A stretch of 64,000 bases of DNA from Mucilaginibacter frigoritolerans (GTDB taxonomy: Bacteria; Bacteroidota; Bacteroidia; Sphingobacteriales; Sphingobacteriaceae): the NCBI RefSeq assembly GCF_007830615.1, contig NZ_VLLI01000011.1:124001-188000 (forward strand). Reading direction: 5' to 3'. Positions 51,992-61,253 of this stretch are shown in pieces. Under the pieces are notes generated by a model. The model was given only the letters and a program-made list of their open reading frames with translations. It was not told the origin of the DNA and did no database searches. The position numbers and the translations under genes were made by a program. Position 1 is the first letter of the stretch. Each line of letters starts with the position of its first letter.

Positions 51992-53020
51992 ATGGACACA
52001 AACAACATCCGCCTCAGCGTATTGGACCAATCACCAATACGCAAAGGCGTAACTGCCGAACAGGCCGTTAAAGAAACTATAGCACTTGCAAAATATACCG
52101 ATCAACTAGGTTATAACCGTTTTTGGGTATCTGAACATCATAACACCGGCAGTTTGGCCGGCTCCACTCCCGAAGTACTGATTGCGCATCTGGCCGGACA
52201 AACCAAAAATATCCGCATAGGCTCGGGCGGGATAATGATGCCCAACCACAGTGCACTAAAAGTTGCCGAAAACTTCCGCATGCTGGAAGCTCTGTTCCCT
52301 GGCCGTATTGATTTAGGGATGGGCCGGGCACCAGGAACTGATCGTCTAACGGCCTCCATGCTTAATCCATCCAACCAGTTCCGCCAGCAGGATTTTATTG
52401 AACAGCTCTATGACCTGAATAACTTTTTTCATGACCGTGGCGAACCGGGTACGCCTATGGCTAAAATCCGCGCTATCCCGCAGGTACAAACCGTGCCGGC
52501 CATGTGGCTGTTGAGCTCCAGCGGCGAAAGCGGCATTTTTGCGGCTCACTTTGGTATGGGCTTATCTTTTGCTCACTTTATTAATCCCCTTGGCGGACCA
52601 GAAGCAGTTGCCGCCTATCGCGAGCGTTTCCAGCCTTCAGAAGAATTGCGTGAGGAAAAAGCGAACGTGGCCATTTTTGTTTTTTGTTCGGAAGATGAAG
52701 AGAAAATCCGCCAACATCAGGCTTTGATGGATTATCGTTTTAATCAGTTTGAAAAAGGCGGCGGCCTTACACCGGTTAATTATGACGACATTAAAGACGT
52801 GGCTTATTCAGAAGCGGAACAAGGCAGAATATTGCACAACCGCAAACGCGTAATTACCGGAACACCTGCACAAATGAAACAAAAACTAACCAAACTGGCC
52901 GAAGACTACAAGGTTGATGAAATTATTTGTGTTACCATAACCGAAGATTTTGACGACCGGTTAACCTCCTATAAGCTTTTGGCAGAACAGTTTTTAAATC
53001 AGGCTCCGGTAACTATCTAA
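51992..53020 (+). CDS. LLM class flavin-dependent oxidoreductase
   Basis: The 342-residue product is a luciferase-like TIM-barrel flavoprotein, using reduced FMN. It shows VLDQSPIRKGVTAEQAVKET, LGYNRFWVSEHHNTGSLAGS, IRIGSGGIMMPNHSALKVAE, and GRIDLGMGRAPGTD, the pattern of the MsnO8/YhbW subgroup. The substrate is unknown. ATG 51992 is preferred over an in-frame TTG six codons upstream because a promoter box sits between them. A terminator is at 53043. Confidence 0.93.
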   Translation: MDTNNIRLSVLDQSPIRKGVTAEQAVKETIALAKYTDQLGYNRFWVSEHHNTGSLAGSTPEVLIAHLAGQTKNIRIGSGGIMMPNHSALKVAENFRMLEALFPGRIDLGMGRAPGTDRLTASMLNPSNQFRQQDFIEQLYDLNNFFHDRGEPGTPMAKIRAIPQVQTVPAMWLLSSSGESGIFAAHFGMGLSFAHFINPLGGPEAVAAYRERFQPSEELREEKANVAIFVFCSEDEEKIRQHQALMDYRFNQFEKGGGLTPVNYDDIKDVAYSEAEQGRILHNRKRVITGTPAQMKQKLTKLAEDYKVDEIICVTITEDFDDRLTSYKLLAEQFLNQAPVTI

Positions 53021-53042
53021 TTGTTAGGCCCTGCAATATCGC

Positions 53043-53079
53043 AAAGAGACTATCGTTTAAATACTATAGTCTCTTTTTT
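53043..53079 (+). terminator. Intrinsic terminator after the LLM gene
   Basis: AAAGAGACTAT (53043-53053) pairs perfectly with ATAGTCTCTTT (53066-53076) and a T-run follows to 53079. It starts 22 bp after the LLM stop. It falls inside the open frame that continues upstream of the desaturase, showing that this frame does not begin near 53021. Confidence 0.8.
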
Positions 53080-53108
53080 GTTTTTCACCTGCCCAATTAT
53101 TTTAATTG

Positions 53109-53116
53109 TATCTTTG
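53109..53116 (+). promoter_or_regulatory. Promoter box of the desaturase gene
   Basis: TATCTTTG, an exact TAnnTTTG, lies 45 bp before the GTG at 53162 and 30 bp after the terminator. The -33 box is not clear. Confidence 0.45.
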
Positions 53117-53161
53117 ACGCAGATTATAAGCAGTTTATTATCTATTTATATTATTACCCAA

Positions 53162-53896
53162 GTGATCATTCTAATTTTCTTTCTTGCCCACTGGTTCCTC
53201 TCATTGTTCTTTCAAACATTTTATCTGCACAGATACGCATCTCATAAAATGTTCAGCACCAATAAGTTTAACGAACGTGTTTTTCACCTCTTAACTTTTA
53301 TTTGCCAGGGATCATCATTTTTAAATCCGCGTGCCTATGCTATTATGCACCGTGAACATCATGCGTACAGCGACACCGAAAAAGACCCGCATTCTCCATA
53401 TTTTTTCAGAGATGTATTTCAAATGATGTGGCGCACAGCCTTAAGTTACAAACTTTACGAAAAACGCTTAAAAGAGCCAGAAGCTCAATTTAAAGGCAAT
53501 TACCCCGAGTGGCGCCTGTTGGATTACTGGGGATCAACATTTATTTCCCGTGTAATATTTGGCCTGCTGTATGTAGCTTTTTATGTGGCTTTTGCTACTC
53601 ATTGGTGGATGTTTTTGTTATTGCCAATTCATTTTATGATGGGCCCTATACATGGCGCTATTGTAAACTGGTGCGGTCATAAATATGGCTATGCTAATTT
53701 TGACAATAACGACAAATCAAAAAACACTACTCCGTTTGACTTTTTTATGCTGGGCGAATTATTCCAGAATAATCATCACAAACGTCCTAACAACGCCAAC
53801 TTTGCAGCTAAATGGTTTGAGTTTGATCCGGTTTATCCTGTGATGAAATTTATGCACTTTATACGGCTGATAAAGCTGCGCGAAGCGTATTTATAA
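53162..53896 (+). CDS. Acyl-CoA/fatty-acid desaturase
   Basis: The 244-residue product is an integral membrane di-iron desaturase, which introduces a cis double bond into acyl chains. It has the three His boxes: HRYASHKM, HREHHAYSDTEKD and NNHHKRPNNANFA, with membrane helices between them. I propose a GTG start at 53162 (reading V-IILIFFLAHW) because the frame upstream contains a terminator (53043-53079) and a promoter box (53109-53116); no ATG exists before the first His box. At 244 residues it matches the short Bacteroidota desaturases. It is convergent with the ABC ATPase gene. Confidence 0.88.
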   Translation: MIILIFFLAHWFLSLFFQTFYLHRYASHKMFSTNKFNERVFHLLTFICQGSSFLNPRAYAIMHREHHAYSDTEKDPHSPYFFRDVFQMMWRTALSYKLYEKRLKEPEAQFKGNYPEWRLLDYWGSTFISRVIFGLLYVAFYVAFATHWWMFLLLPIHFMMGPIHGAIVNWCGHKYGYANFDNNDKSKNTTPFDFFMLGELFQNNHHKRPNNANFAAKWFEFDPVYPVMKFMHFIRLIKLREAYL

Positions 53897-53907
53897 GATA
53901 CTATTAT

Positions 53908-53945
53908 AAAGCTGAAAGTTTGAAGATGTCTTCACTTTCAGCTTT
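53908..53945. terminator. Bidirectional terminator
   Basis: AAAGCTGAAAGT (53908-53919) pairs perfectly with ACTTTCAGCTTT (53934-53945). It lies between the convergent desaturase (ends 53896) and ABC ATPase (ends 53944) genes and overlaps the latter's stop by 2 bp. Confidence 0.75.
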
Positions 53946-54579
53946 ATGCTTTTGAGCTATCCTTTTTATAATCCACAATATTTAATTGCTCGTCGCTAAA
54001 ATTATATTCATGTTCCTGGTTGGAGCAAATGATAGTTAGGCGGTTTTGAGCAAATTTTTGTACCAGGTTTAAATACCAGTCAACTCCCTGGCTATCCAAA
54101 TTAGAAGTCGGTTCATCCAGCATTAACATAGGTGTGTCTGCGCAAAAGGCCAGCGCCAGTTTAAGCCGCTGCTTCATCCCAGATGAGAAGTACCTGATCA
54201 TTTTATTTTTACTGCCAGGTAAGGCAAGCAAATCAATAATCATATCCTTATCTATCCCGGGTTTATAAGCTTTAAATTTGAAATGAAAATCAATCATCTC
54301 ATTTAAAGTAAACTCTTCAATTAGTTCAAGATAAGGGGCTGCAAGGCTAAGGTGTTGATAAACATTTTCAGCATCAACAGGCTTGCCATTAAAAGAGTAG
54401 GCTATTTTGCCAACAGATGGCCCTAAACTCCCGTTTAAAACCTGCAATAAGGTTGATTTACCCGAGCCATTTGGCCCCAATATGGCATAAATTTTTCCAC
54501 TGGTAAAGGTATGGTTCACCCCCCTGAAGATCCATTCACGATTAAAACGCCTGCCAATATTTTCGAGGGTAATGGTCAT
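53944..54579 (-). CDS. ABC transporter ATP-binding protein
   Basis: The 211-residue product is a stand-alone ABC ATPase. It begins MTITLENIGRRFNREWIFRG and has Walker A GPNGSGKSTLLQVL, signature FSSGMKQRLKLALAF, Walker B MLMLDEPTSNLD and the H-loop region ICSNQEHEY, where His is present but the context is unusual. No permease gene is adjacent, so its partner lies elsewhere. It resembles ATPases of small transporter complexes (for example CcmA-type). ATG 54579 is chosen; an earlier GTG or ATG would run into a repeat. Confidence 0.88.
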   Translation of the reverse strand: MTITLENIGRRFNREWIFRGVNHTFTSGKIYAILGPNGSGKSTLLQVLNGSLGPSVGKIAYSFNGKPVDAENVYQHLSLAAPYLELIEEFTLNEMIDFHFKFKAYKPGIDKDMIIDLLALPGSKNKMIRYFSSGMKQRLKLALAFCADTPMLMLDEPTSNLDSQGVDWYLNLVQKFAQNRLTIICSNQEHEYNFSDEQLNIVDYKKDSSKA

Positions 54580-54589
54580 TTTTGTGGAG

Positions 54590-54735
54590 TCAATAGACCA
54601 TGGACCATGGACCATAGATCTTATTTATTGATTTTCAAAACGGGATTGTCCCGAGATGTTTTCCATAGGGATGGGTTTTAAACCCATCCCTATGTTTCTT
54701 TTACCATGGTCCATGGACTATCGACCATGGACAAA
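54590..54735. repeat. Palindromic repeats upstream of the ABC ATPase gene
   Basis: The gap holds repeated CCATGGACCATGG-type words on the left (54597-54616), a 31-bp palindrome CATAGGGATGGGTTT-T-AAACCCATCCCTATG (54664-54694), and more CCATGGTCCATGG words on the right (54704-54730). The left and right words are complementary to each other, so the whole segment can form a large hairpin with the palindrome inside. It could terminate lpxA (ends 54740). Confidence 0.65.
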
Positions 54736-54739
54736 AAAC

Positions 54740-55525
54740 TTACGAGTTTCCAAATCCCTTCATGATACCACGCTGCGAGTTTTGAACAAAGTTGATGATC
54801 TCATCGCGTTCAATAGTTGGGTTAAACTCTGCTTCAATAATATCAAGGGCCTTGGTGATGTTATATTTTTTAAGGAATATAATGCGGTAAATTTCCTGTA
54901 TCTCGTTAATGGTTGCAGCAGTGAAACCTCTTCTACGTAAACCAACTGAGTTTATACCAATGTATGATAATGGCTCCCGACCGGCCTTTGTAAAAGGAGG
55001 AACATCTTTACGCACCAGTGAACCACCAGATATCATACTATGTGCACCAATTTCAACAAACTGGTGAACGGCAGATGTACCACCGATAAAAGCATAATCA
55101 TAAACATTTATGTGCCCGGCAAGCTGTACAGAGTTGGCTATAATTACATTGTCGCCAATTACACAATCGTGTGCAACGTGTACATAGGCCATCAGCAGGC
55201 AGTTGCTGCCAATAGTAGTTGTATTTTTATCTAAAGCGGTACCGCGGTTTAAGGTAACGCATTCGCGGATAATGGTGTTATCGCCAACAGATACAGTACT
55301 TTGTTCTCCACGGTATTTCAAATCCTGTGGTGGAGCAGAAATTACAGCACCTGGAAAAATACGGCAGTTTTTACCTATACGTGCACCATCCATTATGGTA
55401 CTGTTTGAACCTATCCAGGTTCCTTCGCCAACCTCTACATCTTTATGTATGGTAACAAATGGTTCAATTACCACATTGTCGGCTATTTTAGCCTGTGGGT
55501 GTATGTATGCTAATGGCTGGATCAT
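54740..55525 (-). CDS. lpxA: UDP-N-acetylglucosamine acyltransferase
   Basis: LpxA transfers a 3-hydroxyacyl chain from ACP to UDP-GlcNAc, the first step of lipid A synthesis. The 261-residue product is a left-handed beta-helix with hexapeptide repeats (IADNVVIEPF; IGSNSTIMDGARIGKNCRIF) and has HVAHDCVIGDNVII and FIGGTSAVHQFVEIG with the catalytic His region. It ends with a helical domain. Its start overlaps the lpxC-fabZ stop by 4 bp (ATGA), so the run lpxD, lpxC-fabZ, lpxA is coupled. Confidence 0.97.
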   Translation of the reverse strand: MIQPLAYIHPQAKIADNVVIEPFVTIHKDVEVGEGTWIGSNSTIMDGARIGKNCRIFPGAVISAPPQDLKYRGEQSTVSVGDNTIIRECVTLNRGTALDKNTTTIGSNCLLMAYVHVAHDCVIGDNVIIANSVQLAGHINVYDYAFIGGTSAVHQFVEIGAHSMISGGSLVRKDVPPFTKAGREPLSYIGINSVGLRRRGFTAATINEIQEIYRIIFLKKYNITKALDIIEAEFNPTIERDEIINFVQNSQRGIMKGFGNS

Positions 55526-56931
55526 GCTTCTTCAGTATTTTGTTTTTTTACAATTTGAGCCATCAGTTCGGCTTCTACAACAATTTTATCTCCAACCATG
55601 CCAATGCCTTTCATCTGTGCAATACCGCGTCTGATAGGGGCAATCAGGTTACAATGGAAAATCAGCGTATCACCCGGAACAACCGGGGCTTTAAAACGCG
55701 CATTTTCTATTTTAAGGAACAAGGTAATATAATTTTCAGGATCGGGCACCGTATTCAATACCAGTATACCACCTGTTTGTGCCATCGCCTCTATCTGCAA
55801 CACTCCCGGAAACAAAGGCATCCCCGGAAAATGTCCCTTAAAAAGCTCTTCGTTCATGGTCACATTCTTTAAGCCCACCACATGGTTTTTGGTTAATTCC
55901 AAAACCTTATCAACCAATAAAAACGGCTGGCGGTGCGGCAAAATGTTCATGATCTGAACGGTATCATATACCGGTTTAGCATTAGGGTCATAAACTTTTA
56001 TGTGTTTACGGCTTCTTTCTTTTTTTATAAGGGCCTTTATCTTTTTAGCGAAGGCCACATTGGCAGCATGCCCTGGCCTTGCAGCCATAATATGTCCGCG
56101 TAACGGAACACCAACCAATGCCAAATCTCCAATCATATCCAGCAGTTTGTGACGTGCCGGTTCATTCTGGTGGCGCAGTTCAATATTGTTTAAAATACCC
56201 TGCGGGGCTACTTTAATGTCTTTACGGTTAAATATTTTAGCCAAATGCTGCAACTCTTCTTCATCAACATCCTTATCAACAACAACAATGGCGTTATTTA
56301 AATCACCGCCTTTTATCAGGTCATGTTTTAATAACATTTCCAGCTCATGCAAAAAGCAAAAAGTACGGCAGGAAGCAATCTCCTTAATAAATTCAGATAT
56401 AGTAGAAATACTGGCATGCTGGCTACCCAATACCTGTGAATTATAATCAACCATACAGGTAAAACGGTAATCGTCCAATGGCATGGCAACCATTTCAACC
56501 TTACGGTCGGGCTCTGAGTAATGAATGTTATATGGAATGTGATAATACTCGCGGTCAGCTTCCTGCTCCACAAGTCCCATTTCCTTAATCGCTTCAACAA
56601 ACAAAATAGAACTGCCGTCCATTATCGGTGTTTCTGGCCCGTCAAGATCTATCATCACGTTATCCAGCTCCAAACCAACTAATGCGGCCAAAACATGCTC
56701 AATGGTACTTACGCTGGCCCCATTTTGGCTAATGGTGGTACCACGTGAAGTATCGGTAACATTGTCAACATCGGCATCAATTACCGGAGAGCCTTCAATA
56801 TCAACCCTTCTGAATTTATAGCCATGGTTTTCAGGAGCCGGATGAAAGGTCATAGTTACACGTTCGCCGGTATGCAAACCGGTACCCGAAACAGAAACTG
56901 GCCCTTTTATTGTTTTTTGTTTTACGTTCAT
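55522..56931 (-). CDS. lpxC-fabZ: Bifunctional LpxC deacetylase / FabZ dehydratase
   Basis: This 469-residue fusion joins two activities in lipid metabolism. The N-terminal LpxC part (about 1-300) removes the acetyl group from UDP-3-O-acyl-GlcNAc using zinc: STIEHVLAAL, HKLLDMIGDLAL and the downstream PGHAANV hold the His and Asp ligands. The C-terminal FabZ part (about 325-469) dehydrates 3-hydroxyacyl-ACP: LPHRQPFLLVDKV and GHFPGMPLFPGVLQIEAMAQ show the catalytic His and Glu. The fusion is known from Bacteroidota. ATG 56931 (MNVKQKTIKG) is chosen; ATG 56946 would add five residues. Confidence 0.97.
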   Translation of the reverse strand: MNVKQKTIKGPVSVSGTGLHTGERVTMTFHPAPENHGYKFRRVDIEGSPVIDADVDNVTDTSRGTTISQNGASVSTIEHVLAALVGLELDNVMIDLDGPETPIMDGSSILFVEAIKEMGLVEQEADREYYHIPYNIHYSEPDRKVEMVAMPLDDYRFTCMVDYNSQVLGSQHASISTISEFIKEIASCRTFCFLHELEMLLKHDLIKGGDLNNAIVVVDKDVDEEELQHLAKIFNRKDIKVAPQGILNNIELRHQNEPARHKLLDMIGDLALVGVPLRGHIMAARPGHAANVAFAKKIKALIKKERSRKHIKVYDPNAKPVYDTVQIMNILPHRQPFLLVDKVLELTKNHVVGLKNVTMNEELFKGHFPGMPLFPGVLQIEAMAQTGGILVLNTVPDPENYITLFLKIENARFKAPVVPGDTLIFHCNLIAPIRRGIAQMKGIGMVGDKIVVEAELMAQIVKKQNTEEA

Positions 56932-57022
56932 TGTAGCATAATCCATTTTTTCACTAGTTCATTTTTACATCAGTTATTATTGGCATGCACCAATAAAGCT
57001 GATGATCCAATATACTAATGGC

Positions 57023-58057
57023 CTACTTTCGCAATTCGGCAATTATTTTTTCAAGTTCGTTTATTTTCTTTTCCAGTTCGGGCAATCGGTTTACAACCAC
57101 CTGCGACCGAAGGTTATCCGTATAGGATACCGCCGGCGAACCGGCCCATTTTTTTCCTTCAACAATTAATGACCTGCTTATGCCGGATTGTGCTTGTATC
57201 TGTGTACCTTTTGCAATAGTGATATGGCCCACAATACCAACCTGGCCACCAATAATGCAATTTTCGCCAACCTTGGTACTGCCTGATATACCTGTTTGGG
57301 CAGCAACCACCGTATTAGAACTTATTTCAACATTGTGGGCTATCTGTATCAGGTTATCCAACTTTACTCCTTTGCGGATGATGGTTGATCCCATGGTTGC
57401 CCTGTCTACCGTAGTATTAGCGCCAATTTCCACATCATCTTCTATAATAACATTACCAATCTGGCTTATTTTACTGTAAGTGCCGTCAGGTAACGGAGCA
57501 AAGCCAAAGCCATCGCCTCCTATTACAGTTCCTGAGTGTATAATTACATTACTGCCTATGCGGCAATCAAAATAAACCTTAACTCCCGGATATAAAGTAA
57601 CATTATCGCCAATAACCACATCATCGGCAATATATGTTTGCGGGTAAATTTTGCAGTTATTACCCACTACTACATTGGCTCCAATGTAAGCAAATGCACC
57701 AACATAAGCATTTTCACCCACCTTTGCAGATGCATGAATAAAGCTGGGCTGTTCAATACCGGTTTTATTAAGTTTAATAGTGTTATACTTTTCAAGCAGA
57801 ATAGTAATGGCACTATAGGCATTGTCAACCCGTAGCAATGTGCTTTTTACCGGCTCAGTCAGTACCTGGTCTTTATTAACAATAATAACCGAGGCTTCTG
57901 TTGTATATAAGTATTGTTCGTATTTGGGGTTAGCTAAAAAAGATAAGCTTCCAGGCCTGGCTTCCTCAATCTTAGCCAGTTGATTTACTGACACTTCCGG
58001 ATCACCTTCTATGGTTCCGTTAAGCATCAAACCTAATTCGTGCGCAGTAAATTGCAT
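57023..58057 (-). CDS. lpxD: UDP-3-O-(3-hydroxyacyl)glucosamine N-acyltransferase
   Basis: LpxD adds the second acyl chain to the lipid A precursor. The 344-residue product has an N-terminal uridine-binding domain (LGLMLNGTIEGDPEVSV; SFLANPKYEQYL), a left-handed beta-helix (about 100-290) with the catalytic DNLIQIAHNVEISSN His, and a C-terminal coiled helix ending LPELEKKINELEKIIAELRK. It precedes lpxC-fabZ on the minus strand by 91 bp. It has its own upstream gap before the HD-domain gene. Confidence 0.97.
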   Translation of the reverse strand: MQFTAHELGLMLNGTIEGDPEVSVNQLAKIEEARPGSLSFLANPKYEQYLYTTEASVIIVNKDQVLTEPVKSTLLRVDNAYSAITILLEKYNTIKLNKTGIEQPSFIHASAKVGENAYVGAFAYIGANVVVGNNCKIYPQTYIADDVVIGDNVTLYPGVKVYFDCRIGSNVIIHSGTVIGGDGFGFAPLPDGTYSKISQIGNVIIEDDVEIGANTTVDRATMGSTIIRKGVKLDNLIQIAHNVEISSNTVVAAQTGISGSTKVGENCIIGGQVGIVGHITIAKGTQIQAQSGISRSLIVEGKKWAGSPAVSYTDNLRSQVVVNRLPELEKKINELEKIIAELRK

Positions 58058-58196
58058 CGGGCAAATTTAAATGTTAAAATTAAAGCAGCAAAATTATTAA
58101 TTGGTTGATTAAGTTTGACTAACTACACGTTCGACCGGGTTCAAAAAGCATAAAAACTATCTTCTCTCTGATGCCATAAACCCTAATCTAACTTAA

Positions 58197-59444
58197 TCAA
58201 TTAATCAACTCTTTTTTATAACAAAGTATATATTTCTTTACGGTTTTGGCTAATGCCTCCAGGTTTGAATTATCACTGGCAGCAGTAATATCCTTTATGG
58301 TGCCATTTTTCATTAAAATACCAATATTACCATCTCCTGATTTGTAGGCCTTGTTACGTATGGTGTCATCAAACACAAAATAAGAAGCTTCATGTTCTGT
58401 AATCCCATACTCCTCCATCGCTTTATTCGTCAAATCTGCAATAAATTGTTTATCCGGGGCCTCGTTGGTTATATCAACCTTGTAAAGATTGCGTTGTACG
58501 AGGTCGCGGCATAATTTGTTTAACACAAAATCATCATGGTTGGCCCAAACTTTAACAGCGGCCATAATATCGGTATCATCTAAACTGGCAAAAGCCTCCA
58601 GGTGGTGGTCTTCCTTCATAAAGGCATCCCTGCTAATAGGCTTCTTCAAAAAATGGCTCAGTGCAGGTGTTGTAAAAATAGGTTCACCGGCTAAGGCGAG
58701 TTCCCTGCTGCGCTTAAGTGCTTTGACCAATAACTGCTCGGCAGCTATAACTGTTTTATGCAGATACACCTGCCAGTACATTAAGCGGCGGGCAATCAAA
58801 AACTTTTCGACAGAATAAATGCCTTTTTCTTCCACTACGATATGATCATCCTTTACATTCAGCATTTTGATGATGCGGTCAGAGCTGATTACCCCTTCCG
58901 AAACCCCTGTAAAAAAACTATCACGGTTCAAATAATCCATCCGGTCCATATCCAGTTGGCTGGATACCAGTTGATGCAAAAACTCCCGTTTATACGTACC
59001 ATTAAAAATATCAATGGCCATAGTTAATTTGCCATCAAACTGTTCATTTAACCGCTCCATCAGCATCGACGAAATATCCTCGTGTGATATCCCCTCCACT
59101 ATGGTTTCTTCCAGCGCATGTGAAAATGGCCCATGCCCAACATCATGCAGTAATATCGCTACAATAACAGCCTCTTCTTCTTCATGGCTTATCTGGTGCC
59201 CCTTATTGCGTAATGTTTCAATGGCCATCCCCATCAAATACATGGCTCCCAAAGCATGGTGGAACCGCGTATGCAACGCTCCGGGATATACCAGGTGCGT
59301 CATCCCCAGCTGTTTAATATATCTTAAACGCTGAAAATACCGGTGCTCAATAAGGTCAAATATCAACTCCGTTGGGATACTGATAAAGCCGTAAACCGGA
59401 TCGTTTATTATTTTCTTTTTATTCAATGGCGGTATAATCTGCAC
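58197..59444 (-). CDS. HD-domain phosphohydrolase (dNTPase-like)
   Basis: The 415-residue product has an HD metal-binding domain: RLRYIKQLGMTHLVYPGALH, then TRFHHALGAMYLMGMAIE, VAILLHDVGHGPFSHALEE with the His-Asp pair, and SSQLDMDRMDYLNRDSFFTG with the second Asp. This is the SAMHD1/dGTPase-like group of HD proteins, acting on deoxynucleoside triphosphates or other phosphoesters. A start MQIIPPLNKKKIINDPVYGF fits the family. Neighbour lpxD is on the same strand, but 139 bp apart. Confidence 0.9.
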   Translation of the reverse strand: MQIIPPLNKKKIINDPVYGFISIPTELIFDLIEHRYFQRLRYIKQLGMTHLVYPGALHTRFHHALGAMYLMGMAIETLRNKGHQISHEEEEAVIVAILLHDVGHGPFSHALEETIVEGISHEDISSMLMERLNEQFDGKLTMAIDIFNGTYKREFLHQLVSSQLDMDRMDYLNRDSFFTGVSEGVISSDRIIKMLNVKDDHIVVEEKGIYSVEKFLIARRLMYWQVYLHKTVIAAEQLLVKALKRSRELALAGEPIFTTPALSHFLKKPISRDAFMKEDHHLEAFASLDDTDIMAAVKVWANHDDFVLNKLCRDLVQRNLYKVDITNEAPDKQFIADLTNKAMEEYGITEHEASYFVFDDTIRNKAYKSGDGNIGILMKNGTIKDITAASDNSNLEALAKTVKKYILCYKKELIN

Positions 59445-59476
59445 AAAAATGTTAAATAAAGGTAATACAGATGTAG

Positions 59477-59484
59477 TATATTTG
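59477..59484 (+). promoter_or_regulatory. Possible porX promoter box
   Basis: TATATTTG matches TAnnTTTG. It is 180 bp upstream of porX, so the leader would be long. No second box was found nearer to the ATG, and no clear -33 box. Confidence 0.25.
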
Positions 59485-59665
59485 TTAATTTATGTTAATC
59501 GCTTTATTAATCAACAACAAAACCCGTGCTTTGAGGTTTATATCATTGTCTGAGCCAGGATTTACTTCCCTGCAGGGTTAATCATTTATTTGCTTATAAC
59601 ATTTAATCTATAACCCGGTAAAATTTAATCCCGGTTCATACAAATACACTAATAAAACACAGATC

Positions 59666-61219
59666 ATGCAAGATACAACCATATTATGGGCCGATGATGA
59701 AATTGACCTTCTAAAACCGCATATACTTTTCCTTACCGAAAAAGGCTATAAACTAACTACCGTAACCAACGGAAACGATGCGGTTGATGCTTTTAAAAAC
59801 AACCACTTCGACCTTGTTTTTTTAGATGAAAACATGCCGGGCTTAACCGGGCTGGAAACACTATCGCAAATAAAGAATATTAATAATGATGTTCCTATTG
59901 TTTTAATTACTAAAAACGAAGAGGAATATTTAATGGAAGATGCTATAGGCTCAAAAATTGATGATTACCTCATAAAACCGGTAAACCCAAAACAGATACA
60001 GCTTACCATTAAAAAGCTTACTGAAAATAAACGTCTGGTAACCGAAAAAACCACCATGGCTTACCAGCAGGATTTCCGCAACCTGGGCATGACCCTGAAT
60101 GATTATCTGAGCTTTAGTGAATGGGTAGATGTTTATAAAAAACTCATTTACTGGGAGCTTGAGCTGGAGCAACTGGAAGATGCCGGGATGCACGAAATAT
60201 TAACCCTGCAAAAAGCCGAAGCAAATACACAGTTTTGCAAGTTTGTTGAAAGGAACTACGTCGACTGGATTAAAAATCCGGAAACCGGGCCAACTATTTC
60301 ACCGCAATTATTTAAAAAGAAAGTTTTCCCGAAACTGGATGGCAAAGGGCCTGTATTCTTTATTTTGATTGATAATTTAAGGTATGACCAGTTCCGGATC
60401 ATTAATCCGATTATTACGGAATATTTCAGGCTGGAAGAGGAAGATGCCTACTACAGTATTTTACCTACAGCCACCCAATATGCCCGTAACGCTATATTCT
60501 CCGGACTGATGCCTTTGGATATGGAAAAACGCTACCCGCAAATGTGGCAGAATGATGAGGACGAAGGCGGCAAAAACCTATTTGAAGGTGAGTTTATTGC
60601 AGATCAGATAAAAAGGGTATTGCGTCGCGATATCAAACATTCCTATAACAAAATATTAAACATTGATGAGGGTCGTGCGCTTAATGATTCGGTAAGCAAC
60701 CTCATGACCAACGACTTGAATGTGGTGGTTTATAACTTTGTTGACATGCTTTCACATGCCCGTACCGATATGCAAATGATCCGTGAGCTTGCAAGTGATG
60801 ATGCAGCTTACCGTTCACTAACACTATCATGGTTTGAGCACTCTCCTTTATTTGACCTGCTTAAGTTTTTGGCTCAAAAACAAGTACGGGTAATTATCAC
60901 TACCGATCACGGAACCATCCGCGTTAAAAACCCAAGCAAAATTGTGGGCGATAGAAATACCAATACCAACCTGCGTTACAAACAAGGTAAAAACCTTAAT
61001 TTTAATGCTAAAGAGGTATTCCATATCCGCAACCCGCATGATGCTATGCTGCCAAAACTACATGTAAGCTCAAGCTTTGTATTTGCCAAGGAGGATAGTT
61101 ACTTTGTTTACCCTAACAACTACAATCACTTTGTGAATTTTTATAATGAAACTTTCCAACATGGCGGTATCTCGTTAGAAGAAATGCTGATCCCTATTGC
61201 GGTTTACGGGCCTAAGTAA
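59666..61219 (+). CDS. porX: Type IX secretion regulator PorX (receiver plus PglZ domain)
   Basis: PorX is a response regulator of the type IX secretion system. The 517-residue product has an N-terminal receiver domain with Asp10-Asp11, phosphoacceptor Asp54 (VFLDENMPG) and the Lys in DDYLIKPVNP, followed by a helical linker and a C-terminal PglZ/alkaline-phosphatase-like domain (about 205-517; FFILIDNLRYDQFR, YSILPTATQYARNAIFSGL, VVVYNFVDMLSHARTD, IITTDHGTIRVK). The PglZ domain has metal-binding Asp and His residues and in homologues cleaves nucleotides. The partner sensor PorY is not in this window. It leads the run porX-tsaE-ald. Confidence 0.95.
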   Translation: MQDTTILWADDEIDLLKPHILFLTEKGYKLTTVTNGNDAVDAFKNNHFDLVFLDENMPGLTGLETLSQIKNINNDVPIVLITKNEEEYLMEDAIGSKIDDYLIKPVNPKQIQLTIKKLTENKRLVTEKTTMAYQQDFRNLGMTLNDYLSFSEWVDVYKKLIYWELELEQLEDAGMHEILTLQKAEANTQFCKFVERNYVDWIKNPETGPTISPQLFKKKVFPKLDGKGPVFFILIDNLRYDQFRIINPIITEYFRLEEEDAYYSILPTATQYARNAIFSGLMPLDMEKRYPQMWQNDEDEGGKNLFEGEFIADQIKRVLRRDIKHSYNKILNIDEGRALNDSVSNLMTNDLNVVVYNFVDMLSHARTDMQMIRELASDDAAYRSLTLSWFEHSPLFDLLKFLAQKQVRVIITTDHGTIRVKNPSKIVGDRNTNTNLRYKQGKNLNFNAKEVFHIRNPHDAMLPKLHVSSSFVFAKEDSYFVYPNNYNHFVNFYNETFQHGGISLEEMLIPIAVYGPK

Positions 61220-61253
61220 TAGGATATTTTTTAAATTTGAACATTCAAAGCCT

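Noticed and set aside
53021..53161. N-terminal extension of the desaturase
   Set aside because: It contains a terminator and a promoter box, so it is treated as intergenic DNA.
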